Below, piece after piece: positions 1 to 11,527 of a stretch of DNA of 64,000 bases (position 1 is the stretch's first letter; each line of letters starts with the position of its first letter). Origin of the DNA: Plantago ovata. Lineage: Eukaryota > Streptophyta > Magnoliopsida > Lamiales > Plantaginaceae. A model generated the notes under the pieces. The model saw only the letters and a list, made by a program, of their open reading frames with translations, was not told the origin of the DNA and made no database searches. The stretch covers positions 73,533,766 to 73,597,765 of the forward strand of contig CM051458.1 in the NCBI GenBank assembly GCA_028274465.1, given 5' to 3'. The translations under genes and the position numbers were made by a program.

Positions 1-687
1 AGAAGAACTAGAATGACTCAGAATAGCGACTCATTGCGAACTTAGAAAGAAACACGAATTACCCTTCAACAGGGTTGATAATCATGCGTAAATTCCTCGG
101 TCTTGCATGGAGATCTTTGATCAATCTAATGTCCTGTTGCAATTATTAAGCACTACGAAGATAATGATACTGACAAGTCAATCTCTATTGTCCTATTGTG
201 TTCCGTAATTATTCAACACTACGAAGATAAACATGCGCATAGGTCGACGAGGGTCCAATTGTGCATAATAATTAATACAACATACGAGAATTTAGGCTGA
301 GCCTGATCAACGAAATAAAGCAATAACACGGAGTATAATGCGCGATATAGCCATTAGCATGATTATCTTCCCTTCGCTAAGAATTCACATACTACCACCA
401 ACGATAAGTTTAGCTACTCATAATAGGCATGCAGTCAACAGAAATCATAGAAGAAAACATGTTGAAAGATATATAAAAATAAGTAGAATAAACTGTAAGA
501 TACAATGTTACCGAAGGTTGTCAATCTCCGAAGAATTGCGATCCTACAAGCTCCAATCTGCTATGAAAAGGTGTCCCCTAAGCTACGAACCCCCAGAACA
601 GGCTCTGGGAAGTCCCTACCTAAAACTACAGAGAAAGGTGAGAAAGTAGGTCTGGAAAAGTATGAATTTCGGAGAAAAACTGAGCAA

Positions 688-696
688 CTATATATA
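688..696 (-). promoter_or_regulatory. TATA box of D 3' LTR
   Basis: TATATATAG on the minus strand, in the same LTR position as the copy at 8883-8891. It would mark the U3/R promoter of the LTR, with transcription running leftward. Confidence 0.65.
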
Positions 697-708
697 GGCT
701 ACGAATAA

Positions 709-769
709 GTGTGGGGCGGTTCGCCCGGTGTGGGGCGGTTCGCCCCACGTCCCGGGCGGTTCGCCCGGG
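709..769 (-). repeat. GC-rich hairpin cluster in D 3' LTR (three units)
   Basis: Consecutive inverted repeats have the core GGGCGGTTCGCCC with flanking arms. Compared with the other LTR, one unit is missing: about 20 bases are lost between two identical GGGCGGTTCG stretches, as expected from slippage between repeats. The cluster lies directly upstream of the TATA box at 688-696 in the element's direction. Confidence 0.85.
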
Positions 770-1123
770 AGTATTTTTCGCGGAATTCCGCGTTTTCGAC
801 GCGTTTTTGGATTTCTTCCCCTTTTCGGACTCGGTTTCTGACTTCTAGTGGCCTTCTAACCTCCAGATTCGACCCCTAGACTCCAAATCCTATCCGGAAA
901 CCTTCAGATACTCCAAATAGGCTTCTGGAACACCAATTCCTTGTCAACTTCAATATAATTGCTCGGAAATCCTCGTTTTTCAACCAAAACCTGTAAAATA
1001 AAATCTAAAGGGAAACGTGACACTATTCTAATAAAATGTACTAAAATATAGCTAAATTAACATAGAGGATAGCTAAAATAGGTGAAAAAGACTCAAATGA
1101 AAGTGTAAAATACACATTCATCA

Positions 1124-1136
1124 AACTCCCCAAACC
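1124..1136 (-). other. Polypurine tract next to D 3' LTR
   Basis: The minus strand reads GGTTTGGGGAGTT directly before the LTR start at 1123. This is where the plus-strand primer of a gypsy element is expected. Confidence 0.75.
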
Positions 1137-2641
1137 GAATCTTTGCTTTTCCTCAAGCAACTAAGCTAGACTCTAATACAAAAAACAATGCAAGACACAA
1201 AATGGAGTCTCATGCCAAATAAAATGAACTAATCTACTGAATCTACCAAAAAACATATGAACAAAAACAATATAAATCAAAGCATGAATATAGGTTGAAG
1301 AATACCTCGATTGACTTATACACATCCACATAAGCACTTATGTCAAGACAAGATAGTCTCTCGTAACATTCTCTACCTGGACCTAGTCACTGACGACGTA
1401 ATGAAGCATGCTAAGATACGAATGGTTGTCCCGTGCCTATGAAACTGAGGACTTACTGCTGTTCCACCATGTTAAGACTTCTTTCGAACCAGTACTGGCT
1501 CTCATCAAACGAAGGCGGGTTCCCTATAAAAGATAACACTCCCTTATTCTACCCATCTCTCAAGTAAAGTCTTAAGCTATTCACCACTTCCTGAATGGCA
1601 GGACGAGGGTGGTCTAGAACAGATGACACTCGAGACAAAAAAGATAAAAATAGAAAATTACAACACGATTACGAACATTACAATAAATGGAAAATGAGAC
1701 ACAACACTTTGCTAAACTGCTATTTGGCTTTCTTTTTTGGACCCTTCTTTGCTTTTTTGGGGTCTTTTCTTCTTTTCTTTTTTTTTCTTTCCAGATTCTT
1801 TTTTCTTTTTCTTTTTTCCCCTTTTTTTTCTGGAATTTTTCTTTCTTTCTTTTTTTCGATTTTTTTTCTAGCCAGCAGTAGCATAACAAAAAGAGAAACA
1901 AAATGACTCACACGACTTCCCCAAACCTATTCGAAAGAATAGGTTGGAGTACAAAATTTACGGAAAAGGAAAAATAAACTCACGATACGAAAATGGAAAA
2001 CGAAAACAAGTCTATGATGGTGTAACCCCTCCCCAAACCTATTCGGAAGAATAGGTTATAAACAAAGGATCACACAACCTCACACTACCTCCTCCCTAGG
2101 CATTTAGCAATCTCAAAGCATGGTGAAGACTTGTTGCCTCTTAGGTACATAATTACTCGTGAAAACAACCATAAGACCCTAACATGCATCATCCTATTAT
2201 AATGGCCTTCGTGAACCGCAGTAGAGAAAACACCACTAAGTGATGTCGAGACTACCAAGCTTAATTAAGTGCAATACATAAATGTGACAAGCCAAGCGAG
2301 ATAAACCTCAAACAAATTCATAGAGATGAAGCATACGATTAATGGCATAGTTAGTTGATCTACCCAACAAAAAAGTTCAGAAAATTCGGCAATAAACTCC
2401 ATATAAAACATGCAAGACTATCCTAGGAAAGCAATAAATTTGCAAATGCAAAAAAAAAAATTTCACGAGTTTATCATAAGCAAGATAAGTACAGAGATAA
2501 CCAGCGATAACCTCCTCCCCAAACCTGAACGTCGTCGCTCGTCCCAAACGTCGAAAGTGGATCCAAGGTGAGAGCTAATGCTTGTATAAGTGACCTATAA
2601 TACTCAATCAAACTCGTGAGAAAACAAAACAACAAAACACA
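1137..2641 (-). other. D 3' non-coding region, no env-like ORF seen
   Basis: About 1.5 kb lie between pol and the 3' LTR, where many Athila elements carry an env-like ORF. I find no convincing protein here. A strongly T-rich stretch at about 1728-1872 (purine-rich in the element's sense) gives spurious Lys-rich frames. Two perfect hairpins at 1924-1945 and 2036-2057 have identical 9-bp stems AACCTATTC/GAATAGGTT. TCCCCAAACC-type motifs recur near 1918, 2031 and 2515, copying the polypurine tract at 1124. Confidence 0.7.
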
Positions 2642-5600
2642 CTAACCTTCAGTGGAGGCGGTAAGGGTAAGCTCAAGGTGATCAACCTCCCTTTGATCAC
2701 TAGATATCTCGAAGTACGGCTTCACTCGCTGGCCATTCACCTTGAAGGTATTGCCCGTCTTTGGATCAAAGAGTTTTACAGCTCCATGGGGAGCAACTTC
2801 GATAATTTCGTACGGTCCATCCCAACAAGTACGGAGCTTTCCAGGAAATAGTCGAAGGCGAGAATTAAATACCAAAGCTTTTTGTCCAGGAATCAATTCC
2901 TTACGTACTATACCACGATCATGATACTTCTTAGTACGCTCCTTGTAGATCTTGGCATTTTCATAAGCACCTAGTCGTAATTCATCAAGCTCATCTAGTT
3001 GCAACAATCGTTCCTCGCCAGCTTTTCCCATATCAAGATTGAGTGCTTTTATGGCCCAAGATGCCTTGTGTTCCAGTTCTACGGGAAGATGACATGCTTT
3101 CCCATACACAAGTCTGTACGGAGTGGTCCCGATCACCGTCTTGTAGCTAGTCCTGTATGCCCAAAGTGCATCATTCAATTTTCCTGCCCAATCCTTCCTA
3201 CTAGGCTTCACTACTCGCTCCAGGATCTTCTTGATTTGACGGTTGCTGACTTCGACTTGTCCCGATGTCTGTGGGTGATAAGGTGTAGCGATACTATGGT
3301 GGACACTGTATCTCTTAAGAAGGGAGGCAAACGTTCTATTGACTAAGTGTGACCCTCCATCGCTGATGATTGTCCTAGGGCACCCAAATCTCGAGAATAT
3401 TACTTCCTTCAAGAACTTCATAACCACTGCGCGGTCATTTGTTTTTGTAGGAATTGCCTCCACCCATTTAGTCACATAGTCCACTCCAACAAGAATGTAT
3501 TCATAGCCTCCACTAGATGGAAATGGTCCCATAAAATCAATGCCCCATACATCGAAAGGTTCTACCACTAGATTCCCTTGAAGGGGCATTTCATCTTTCT
3601 TGCCGATACCACCACCTCGTTGACATGGGTCACAATTCTTCACAAAACTTCGAGCATCTTTGTATATTGTTGGCCAGAAAAATCCTGCTTGCAGTACCTT
3701 GCGTGCTGTTTTCAATCCACTGTAATGCCCCCCACAATTAAGCTCATGGCAATGGCTTAGTACACTTTGTTGCTCTTCTTGTGGCACGCATCTTCTTAGA
3801 ATCCCATCAGCTCCTTCCTTGAATAGATGCGGATCATCCCATATGTAAGTCCTGCATTGCTTGGCAAGAGCTCTCTTGTCCGAGGCTGAAAAGTTAGTGG
3901 GGCAAATATTCATAGCCAAATAGTTTACTATATCTGCATACCATGGCTCTTCGTTAGCCTTCATCAAGTGCTTATCGGGGAGGTCTTCATTGATGGGTAT
4001 AGGATCAACAGGGATATTAGGTATTCTAGAATAATGATCTGCTGCTAAATTCTCCCTACCAGCTCTATCCACTATGGTCAAATCAAAGTCTTGCAGCAAA
4101 AGGACCCAACGAATTAATCTAGGCTTAGAATTTTGCTTAGCTATCAAATGTCTCAAGGCAACATGATCAGTATGGACATTCACAGGATGACCAATTAAAT
4201 AAGACCTAAACTTTTGTAAAGCAAAGACAACAGCTAAAAACTCCTTTTCAGTAGTTGTATAATTAACCTGCGCAGAGTCTAGGGTCTTACTAACATAATA
4301 AATCACACGATACTGCTTGTCAACTTTTTGGCATAAAACAGCACCCATAGCAAAATTCGAAGCATCACACATAATTTCGAAAGGAAGATTCCAGTCAGGC
4401 GGCACAACAATGGGAGCAGAAACAAGCTTTTCCTTAAGGGTATTAAAAGCAACTAAGCATTCATTAGAGAAATGGAAAATCACATCTTTAGCAAGCAAGC
4501 TACTTAAAGGTTTAGCAATTTTTGAAAAATCTTTAATAAACCTCCTATGAAAACCTACATGGCCAAGAAAAGATTGCAATTCTTTCACACAAGTAGGTGG
4601 GGGAAGTTTTTCAATGATTTCGATCTTAGCCTTGTCTACCTTAATACCTCTTTCAGAAACTACATGTCCTAGAACAATGCCTTCTCTAACCATATAATGA
4701 CTCTTCTCCCAGCTTAAGGTCAAGTTGCATTCAATGCACCTTTTCAAAACTAGATCTAATCTTTGCAAGCATTCATCAAATGAATCACCAAAAAGGGAAA
4801 AATCATCCATGAAAACTTCAACAAATTTAGTTACCATGTCAGAGAAAACAGAAAGCATGCACCTTTGAAAAGTGGCGGGAGCATTGCATAGTCCAAATGG
4901 CATCCTCCTATAAGCAAATGTTCCGAATGGGCAAGTGAATGTCGTCTTCTCCTGATCCTCCGGTGCAATCGGAATCTGGTAGAAACCTGATAAACCATCA
5001 AGAAAACAATAAAACTTCCGCCCTGCAAGGCGGTTTAGCATGTCATCTATAAATGGTAAAGGAAAGTGGTCTTTTTTAGTGGCGGCATTTAATCTTCTAT
5101 AGTCAATGCACATCCGCCATCCAGTGGTCTTCCTAACCGGTACTAATTCTCCCTTCTCATTCTCTTCCACCGTGACTCCTGATTTCTTAGGAACTACATG
5201 TACCGGGCTCACCCATCGACTATCAGGAATGGGGTAAATCATATCAGCATCTAGCAACTTGATCACTTCTTTTTTTACCACCTCTTGCATGGCTGGATTT
5301 ATCCTTCGCTGAGGTTGTCTAACGGGTTTGGCATCTTGTTCTAGAGTGATGTTGTGCACGCATCTTGTAGGGCTAATTCCTTTGATATCACTGATCCCCC
5401 ATCCTATAGCTGCGGAATTTTCCTTTAATACTTCAATCAGCTTACTTTCTTCATTGTCGGAGAGATCTGAGGAGACAATTACAGGCTTTTTCTGATTTTC
5501 TCCTAAGTACACATACTTGAGGTGCGCAGGAAGTGGTTTCAATTCTAAGCTAGGTTCTTCAGGAAACCCACTTTCTTCTTCTTCTTCATCTAAAGGTTCA

Positions 5601-6496
5601 AGTACCTCTTCTCCTGCGGGAATTTCTGGGGTGCTATCCATTATTTCAACTAGTTCCCTTGCTTCTTCGGTCATGTAGCACGTCTCAGCTCGCATTGTTA
5701 GTGCCTCCTCAAGTGGTTCACGATTACCATGGCAATGATGAAATTCGGGAATTACGGATTCGTAGCAATCGACAAATTTTAACTCCTCCGCAACTTCCTT
5801 ATCTCTGATGCTACATCCTACCAACTCAATCTTCTCGCCCATTACCTCCATGGTTATTTTCTTGCCCTTAAGTTCAAGGCATGTGTTTGTAGTTGCCATG
5901 AATGGTCTCCCAAGTAGTACTACGTGCTCACGGATATGGCTCTTTCCCTCGTCCGCGGACTTCATTATTACAAAATCAGCTGGGATTATCAATTTGTCCA
6001 CTTTCACAAGGATGTCTTCTATTATCCCGACTGGCCTCTTCACACTTTGGTCTGCCATTTGGACGACCATATCAGTTGGTGTCAATTCTCCGAGTTCCAG
6101 GGCCTTGTATACTGAATACGGCATTAAGTTAATGCTAGCTCCTAAGTCAAGCATTGCCTTCGTAGTTCGTCCATTCCCTAAGGCGATGTCGATAATGAAG
6201 CTTCCAGGATCCTTTTTCTTCATGGGCAATCCGGCAATCGAGTTGACCGTTTCAACCCCATTCACTTCCTTTCCTGAAGTAATCCTTTTGTTCTTGATCT
6301 CACGAAAGAATTTCGTATAAGCTGGAATATTCTGGATTAACTCTAAGAGAGGCACATTGACTTCCACTTTTGACAGGCGTTGGAATAGGGGTGAATCTTG
6401 AATATCCTTCTTGGCTGGGTTGATCCGACTCGGGTATGGCACATGTGGCTTCGGAGGCACATATGGATTGGAAGATTTGTGAAGTTCTCCTGGCAT
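2642..6496 (-). CDS. pol: Athila-type pol polyprotein, open 1284-codon frame
   Basis: This is the polyprotein for cleavage, reverse transcription and integration of element D. Visible in order: protease active site DLGAS (residues 117-121); reverse transcriptase with catalytic Asp 500 and FMDD (562-565); RNase H with acidic residues near 711, 750, 777 and 820; an integrase zinc finger using His 915 or 917, His 924, Cys 955 and Cys 958; and an integrase core with Asp 987, Asp 1046 and Glu 1082, giving the D,D(35)E spacing. The C-terminal part continues about 200 residues past the core. FMDD in place of YMDD is a variant I regard as tolerated. No stop or frameshift interrupts the frame. The ATG at 6496 may not be the real start, because pol is normally made as part of gag-pol and the upstream gag is broken. 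The enzyme could be functional but lacks its own capsid protein. Confidence 0.95.
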   Translation of the reverse strand: MPGELHKSSNPYVPPKPHVPYPSRINPAKKDIQDSPLFQRLSKVEVNVPLLELIQNIPAYTKFFREIKNKRITSGKEVNGVETVNSIAGLPMKKKDPGSFIIDIALGNGRTTKAMLDLGASINLMPYSVYKALELGELTPTDMVVQMADQSVKRPVGIIEDILVKVDKLIIPADFVIMKSADEGKSHIREHVVLLGRPFMATTNTCLELKGKKITMEVMGEKIELVGCSIRDKEVAEELKFVDCYESVIPEFHHCHGNREPLEEALTMRAETCYMTEEARELVEIMDSTPEIPAGEEVLEPLDEEEEESGFPEEPSLELKPLPAHLKYVYLGENQKKPVIVSSDLSDNEESKLIEVLKENSAAIGWGISDIKGISPTRCVHNITLEQDAKPVRQPQRRINPAMQEVVKKEVIKLLDADMIYPIPDSRWVSPVHVVPKKSGVTVEENEKGELVPVRKTTGWRMCIDYRRLNAATKKDHFPLPFIDDMLNRLAGRKFYCFLDGLSGFYQIPIAPEDQEKTTFTCPFGTFAYRRMPFGLCNAPATFQRCMLSVFSDMVTKFVEVFMDDFSLFGDSFDECLQRLDLVLKRCIECNLTLSWEKSHYMVREGIVLGHVVSERGIKVDKAKIEIIEKLPPPTCVKELQSFLGHVGFHRRFIKDFSKIAKPLSSLLAKDVIFHFSNECLVAFNTLKEKLVSAPIVVPPDWNLPFEIMCDASNFAMGAVLCQKVDKQYRVIYYVSKTLDSAQVNYTTTEKEFLAVVFALQKFRSYLIGHPVNVHTDHVALRHLIAKQNSKPRLIRWVLLLQDFDLTIVDRAGRENLAADHYSRIPNIPVDPIPINEDLPDKHLMKANEEPWYADIVNYLAMNICPTNFSASDKRALAKQCRTYIWDDPHLFKEGADGILRRCVPQEEQQSVLSHCHELNCGGHYSGLKTARKVLQAGFFWPTIYKDARSFVKNCDPCQRGGGIGKKDEMPLQGNLVVEPFDVWGIDFMGPFPSSGGYEYILVGVDYVTKWVEAIPTKTNDRAVVMKFLKEVIFSRFGCPRTIISDGGSHLVNRTFASLLKRYSVHHSIATPYHPQTSGQVEVSNRQIKKILERVVKPSRKDWAGKLNDALWAYRTSYKTVIGTTPYRLVYGKACHLPVELEHKASWAIKALNLDMGKAGEERLLQLDELDELRLGAYENAKIYKERTKKYHDRGIVRKELIPGQKALVFNSRLRLFPGKLRTCWDGPYEIIEVAPHGAVKLFDPKTGNTFKVNGQRVKPYFEISSDQREVDHLELTLTASTEG

Positions 6497-7775
6497 ACTA
6501 GTTCCTACCTCGACTTCGTCATCATCTATGTCTATTACAGATGGTCTTGGTTCATCATTCCTTTCCCGAACTTCTTGAGGTTCTTTGGAACTTCCGCTAA
6601 CCTCTTGCTCTGTGCTTGGTCATGTATTATCGATCTCAGTAGATTCCACCCGTTTAGGAAGTACGAAGTTAGGAATTTTGGTCATCTTGCCTCCTCAGAG
6701 TAGTAGATTCACCTCTTCGCACTCATTCTCCGTAGTAGCTACAGCTGGAGGTTGCTCGGGATCAGTTTCATGTGTCTTATCGGGAGGACTAGGATTGACT
6801 GGTTCCCTGGAGTTGGGGGGTGATTCGCTCCTCACTTCGGGTGGTTTGCTCACTACTTCCTGGAGGGTATCCTCGACTGCTTTACCGCACCTTCCACACT
6901 TCAGTAGGCTAAGCTCTTTGATAAGTTGCTCAGTTACTTCGACCGCTTCAAAAGCCTTCTCGATGCGAAGATTGTTCTCAGCTTGCCTTGCGTGTGCTAT
7001 CTCGAAAACACTCTCAATGGCTTTAATCCCTGCCTAAAACGCAAGTTCCTCCTCCTCACTGATGTCTTCGTCCTCAGAATATCCTTCGTATAACCCGTCA
7101 GTTTCGTCTTGATTTGAGTATATGTTGGCGACTTCATTCGACATTATTTTCTCGGATTGTGCGGATCCATTGGCGTACTTTTGAAAGACCTTCACTACCT
7201 CTTCAACTGTACATTCTTCTAAACCTCCACACATCCCATCCACTTGAAGCCTAACTTCATCACGTAGTCCTCCAACAAAAAACCAAATCAGCTCCCCATC
7301 GTCGAAACGGTGTTGGGGTCACTCACGTTTATACAGCTCAAAACGTTCATAGGTGTCACAGAACCGCTCGTATTCTCCTTACTTGAAGTATTCGATTCGA
7401 TTCCGAAGTGCAATCGTCTCATGGTAAGGCATGAAACGTGCCAAGAACTCCTCTACTACTTGGCTCCAGGTCTTCAGTGATCCTGGTGCTAACCTTGCTA
7501 TCCATATCCTCGGTTCATATCCCAAAGCAAAAGGAAATAATGTCCTGCATAATTGATCCTCGGTGAACCCCTTTGCTGGAACTTTTGCTATTTCCTCTTC
7601 ATAGGACCTGATGAAGCTTATCCGGATTCATATCCTCTCCTTCTTCGAACCTTGGTATCCTTCTCACTATGGTGCTTGTTACCTCATACCCTGATAACTC
7701 TTCTTCCAAGTATATAGCTGACCCCCTCCTGACTTGCGAGAACGTAGGTGTCAAGCGGGCTTTTAAGGTCGTCAT
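6497..7775 (-). pseudogene. gag: Broken Athila-type gag of element D
   Basis: The longest open piece is 7034-7243 (69 codons, acidic C-terminal end). Upstream of it, in changing frames, the minus strand reads an Athila-style capsid core: LFPFALGYEP, then an APGSLKTW block and a FLARFMPYHE block near 7400-7560. Several stops and frameshifts separate these pieces, including a stop at the end of an EYFK block near 7380. A plausible original start is the ATG at 7775. I assign gag by family wording and position, so the exact ends are uncertain. Confidence 0.75.
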
Positions 7776-8006
7776 ACCTGGAAATCTGTATCAGGAGTAA
7801 CTCAAAACTGAAAATTAGCCTCGTTAGAAATTTCGAAAATCGAGAATATTTCTAGATATCGAATACTACTAAGGCAAGGAAAGGGAAATTAGAAACAGAC
7901 TAGGAAAGCAGTATCAGAGAGAGATTAAAAAGGAAAACTAAAACTAATAGAATTAGGAATCGAAAGCTGAAAATATAAACAAATTAAACAGAAAAAAGGA
8001 GTATAG
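7776..8006 (-). other. D leader between primer site and gag
   Basis: A-rich untranslated leader on the element's sense strand, with no motif I recognise. Confidence 0.5.
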
Positions 8007-8024
8007 TCCCCGACAACGGCGCCA
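8007..8024 (-). other. D primer binding site, tRNA-Asp type
   Basis: The minus strand reads TGGCGCCGTTGTCGGGGA, three bases inside the 5' LTR end at 8028. This sequence class is the tRNA-Asp-type site typical of Athila elements. It has one change from the usual GTTGCCGGGGA wording. Confidence 0.85.
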
Positions 8025-8882
8025 ATTTGATGAACGCGAGTTTGTCGGATTCCGGTTCAATGAAATAGATTTGTTATTTAGCCAAAGGCAATCCACAACT
8101 ACAACGAAACCGTATGTAGCAGTAGAATGACTCGAGTGTCGTTCTCTCAGGACTATAACTAGCTTTATCTATTTAACTAGAGAATATAAAAACAGCAATC
8201 GATAAGCAAAGGGTTTTTCTAACAGATAATGGAGATTGGTGATAGTATGATCCTTCAAAGCATAACGGGTTGATAATCATGCGTAAATTCCTCGGTCTTG
8301 CATGCAGATCTTTGATCAATCTTATGTCCTGTTGCAATTATTAAGCACTACGAAGATAATGATACTGACAAGTCAATCTCTATTGTCCTATTGTGTTCCG
8401 TAATTATTCAACACTACGAAGATAAACATGCGCATAGGTCGACGAGGGTCCAATTGTGCATAATAATTAATACAACATACGAGAATTTAGGCTGAGCCTG
8501 ATCAACGAAATAAAGCAATAACACGGAGTATAATGCACGATATAGCCATTAGCATGATTATCTTCCCTTCGCTAAGAATTCACATACTACCACCAACGAT
8601 AAGTTTAGCTACTCATAATAGGCATGCAGTCAACAGAAATCATAGAAGAAAACATGTTGAAAGATATATAAAAATAAGTAGAATAAACTGTAAGATACAA
8701 TGTTACCGAAGGTTGTCAATCTCCGAAGAATTGCGATCCTACAAGCTCCAATCTGCTATGAAAAAGTGTCCCCTAAGCTACGAACCCCCAGAACAGGCTC
8801 TGGAAAGTCCCTACCTAAAACTACAGAGAAAGGTGAGAAAGTAGGTCTGGAAAAGTATGAATCTCGGAGAAAAACTGAGCAA

Positions 8883-8891
8883 CTATATATA
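8883..8891 (-). promoter_or_regulatory. TATA box of D 5' LTR
   Basis: TATATATAG on the minus strand, in the middle of the LTR and just downstream of the hairpin cluster. It is the likely promoter of the D genomic RNA, running leftward. Confidence 0.7.
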
Positions 8892-8903
8892 GGCTACGAA
8901 TAA

Positions 8904-8985
8904 GTGTGGGGCGGTTCGCCCCACACACCGGGCGGTTCGCCCGGTGTGGGGCGGTTCGCCCCACGTCCCGGGCGGTTCGCCCGGG
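8904..8985 (-). repeat. GC-rich hairpin cluster in D 5' LTR (four units)
   Basis: Four back-to-back perfect inverted repeats lie at 8904-8926, 8926-8946, 8946-8964 and 8967-8985. All share the core GGGCGGTTCGCCC or GGGGCGGTTCGCCCC but have different outer arms (GTGT/ACAC, CACC/GGTG, GTG/CAC, CCC/GGG). The rest of the LTR is AT-rich. The cluster ends 12 bases upstream of the TATA box. Confidence 0.93.
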
Positions 8986-9339
8986 AGTACTTTTCGCGGA
9001 ATTCCGCGTTTTCGACGCATTTTCGGATTTCTTCCCCTTTTCGGACTCGGTTTCTGACTTCTAGTGGCCTTCTAACCTCCAGATTCGACCCCTAGACTCC
9101 AAATCCTATCCGGAAACCTTCAGATACTCTAAATAGGCTTCTGGAACACCAATTCCTTGTCAACTTCAATATAATTGCTCGGAAATCCTCGTTTTTCAAC
9201 CAAAACCTGTAAAATAAAATCTAAAGGGAAACGTGACACTATTCTAATAAAATGTACTAAAATATAGCTAAGTTAACATAGAGGATAGATAGAATAGGTG
9301 AAAAAGACTCAAATGAAAGTGTAAAATACACATTCATCA

Positions 9340-10423
9340 GTAGCCCACTGAAGTAAACCTTCTCTCAATCTTCATCCTCTCTCACCATGCGTTGAACTTG
9401 GCTCCGGAGAACTGAGAACCGTGTCGGACACAAGGATCCTTGGTAGGCCAAACCTACACACAATATTCCTCCAGACAAAGTCCATGACTTTCTTCTCACT
9501 GATTGTTGAAACCGCTTCCGCCTCTGCCCATTTCCCAAAATACTCTACGGCGACAATGATAAATTTCTTCTGTCTGGTTCGTCTGAACAATGGTCCGACT
9601 ATGTCGATTCCCCATGTGTCGAATGGGCATGTGATCTTGGCGGGAATAAGTGGTCTTGCGCGCATAGTCGGGGGTCGCAAAGTATTGGCATTCTTCGCAC
9701 TTGCGCACAAATTGTGTTGCGTCCTCTCGCACCGTTGGCCAATAAAATCCTTGGCGGATAATTTTCTAGGCTAGAGCTCTTCCTCCCGAACGGTTTCCAC
9801 AACTTTCTTGGTGCGTTTCCTCTAGAATCACTTGGACTTCGTTGTTGCTAACGCACCTATGGTGTGTGCCTTTAAAGGATCTCTTATAAAGATATGTCCC
9901 TTGGACGAAGTATCTCACTACTCCTCCTTTGATCCTTCTTGCCTCCGCACGGTCCCTCGGGAGGATACCATGCATTAGATAGGTGGCGATGGGCTGCATC
10001 CAACTCAGGGTTGTATCAATAGTGAACATGCCTTGCGTGCTTTTTTGAGAACTCGCGATGGGCGAAAGCTCCATCTTCAAAAGTATCACATTTCAAGTGT
10101 CCACACCTCCGGACGCATATGCATATTTTGACAAGGCATCCGCCCTACGATTAAATTTTCTAGCAAATTTTTCCACTTGGCATTCTTCAAAGTGTGCCAT
10201 TTCTTCTTTGATAGCATCCTTGTACTCCAACAAGGACCTTTTCTTTGCTTTGAATGCTCCGGACAACTGCCTCTCGACCAACTGTGAGTCGGTAAAAAGC
10301 TTGATTTTTTCATTTGAAGTGCCTTGGCCATCCGGAGACCAATTAGAATTGCTTCATATTGTGCTTCATTGTTTGACCGAGAAGCCTAAGGTCACAACAT
10401 ATTACAACTCGGCTCCTCCGGGG
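9340..10423 (-). pseudogene. pol: Element E, distal part: Tat-type pol (archaeal RNase H end plus integrase)
   Basis: Read leftward from 10423, the minus strand gives the second half of an archaeal-type RNase H (NNEAQYEAILIGLR, then a DSQLVERQLSG-type piece and an ADALSKYA end). A linker follows, then integrase: a zinc-finger region near 9700-9800 with a CEECQ pair, and a core with WGIDIVGP and a later SDT. This domain order, with an extra RNase H before integrase, marks the Tat branch of Ty3/gypsy. It is dead: frames shift at least three times, there are stops near 9770 and 9390, and the zinc-finger His in the GNHSGG motif reads Arg. The core is cut at 9340 by element D. The upstream half of the same gene is at 63035-64000. 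Confidence 0.88.
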
Positions 10424-11527
10424 TGAGGAAAGTATTTTTGACACATTCCTCTTGTCTTTTTTGCCTTGTTTTGCTATCTTTAAGCTTAGTTTTGTTGGTA
10501 GTTTTGTATAATAGTGTCATGTTTTGTTTCTTTTGCATTTCTCAGGTGTTTAGGTACAAAATGGTGGAATCGAGCTTAAACACAACATTTTGGATGCATT
10601 TGGATCACGTTTGAGCACCTTGACTTCCATGGACGTGCCCGTGAGCACCCGAGCCCTTAATAAGTGACTGAAGATGTATTCCCGTGGAATTTGGAGGATT
10701 TCCCAAGGCTCGAGACTGAAGAAATAGCTGTAGCAGCTCATTGGACTGCCGGCCGGGGATTCGCCCCAGACTGTAGGGGATTCGCCTGCAGGGAGTTGCA
10801 CAAAACTGCAACTCCCAGAAATCAGCTCCCAGGGGGCGAATCGCCCCGGAGCCAGGCAGTTCGCCTGGCTAGGCGAATCACCCAGCGACCTCTGCGGAAC
10901 AGATTCTGCACAATAAATACATTATTTTCAGTTATAATTTTCAGACTTTTTGCACTCTCAGACTTCTCATCTGCGTTTGGGGAGCTTTCTCTAGCCCTAA
11001 TCCTCAGATTTGAACATCTGAACCATTGTAATTCATGAGAGATTGTGGATTTGGCACCTAGAATACATTTGACATTGATCTACGAAAGGATTTAGCGATT
11101 CCACTCAAGAGTGACAACTTGTGGTAACATTGTGTCAAATCCTTTGTATTTTGATTATTATGTTTTCTATGGATTATTCATATGAAATGTCTATGTTTAG
11201 CATGAATATGAGTAGCTAAATCTCTTGTGTTGGTGGTGCAATGTGGGTGCAAACATGATATGAAATTCAGTATTCTTGTATGAGGTTTTGATTCGATCTT
11301 GCTACATATCATGTTACGTTTATCATAGTTGCCAATTACATATCTTCGAATATGAGTATGTGACAAACTCTAGGTCGATCAAGGCTATGGTAAATGATTT
11401 GAGTATGCAGCATGCTAGATAAATAGTGGATTGACACCACTTCTAAAGTATCGATAGGAACCTTTCAAGAGGTGTGTCTTAAACTTGCCTAGATGGTTTA
11501 CTATGTAGAACTTGTTGAAAGCTTTAC
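10424..11527 (+). repeat. F solo LTR, first segment
   Basis: AT-rich LTR body with GC-rich inverted repeats at about 10755-10890 (for example GGGGCGAATCGCCCC and CCAGGCAGTTCGCCTGG). A TATA-like AATAAATA follows near 10912. The architecture matches the D LTR although the sequences are diverged. It is cut at 11527 by element A. Confidence 0.85.

Larger units (their letters stand above)
1..1123 (-). repeat. Element D 3' LTR (partial)
   Basis: This is a direct copy of 8123-9339. On the minus strand the LTR begins TGATGAATGTGTATTTTACA at 1123. From about 72 to 1123 the two copies are nearly identical. Between 10 and 72 the match is broken by a net loss of about 80 bases relative to the other LTR, although a TAGAATGACTC anchor (from 9) still aligns with 8123. 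The outer end lies beyond base 1. A TATA box sits at 688-696 (minus strand) with GC-rich hairpins at 709-769. Confidence 0.9.
1..9339 (-). mobile_element. Element D: Athila-type Ty3/gypsy LTR retrotransposon, left end cut by window
   Basis: Read on the minus strand, the order is 5' LTR (8028-9339), primer site (8007-8024), broken gag (6497-7775), intact pol (2642-6496), a 1.5-kb 3' region and a 3' LTR that continues past base 1. The Athila assignment rests on the tRNA-Asp-type primer site, the gag wording (an LFPF...W...PGS core) and a protease-RT-RNase H-integrase order. The two LTRs differ by only about a dozen substitutions over roughly 1,050 comparable bases by eye, so the insertion looks fairly recent. 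On the right it interrupts the integrase of element E. The target duplication cannot be checked because the left end is outside the window. Confidence 0.93.
8028..9339 (-). repeat. Element D 5' LTR (1312 bp, complete)
   Basis: On the minus strand it starts TGATGAATG at 9339 and ends GCGTTCATCA at 8028, so the ends are TGATGAA/TTCATCA inverted repeats. It contains four GC-rich hairpins (8904-8985) and a TATA box (8883-8891). The inner boundary is fixed by the primer site. Confidence 0.93.

Noticed and set aside
1-70. Flanking host DNA left of the D LTR
   Set aside because: A TAGAATGACTC anchor and partial similarity to 8123-8267 indicate that it is still LTR sequence with an internal loss.
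338-649. A 103-codon frame in the D 3' LTR, repeated at 8533-8844
   Set aside because: It is a chance frame on the strand opposite to the element, present twice only because the LTR is. No codon signal or motif.
1614-1901. Lys-rich small protein on the minus strand
   Set aside because: Produced by the homopurine run at 1728-1872; low complexity and overlapping similar frames.
5808-6320. 170-codon plus-strand frame
   Set aside because: Antisense shadow of the Athila pol frame.
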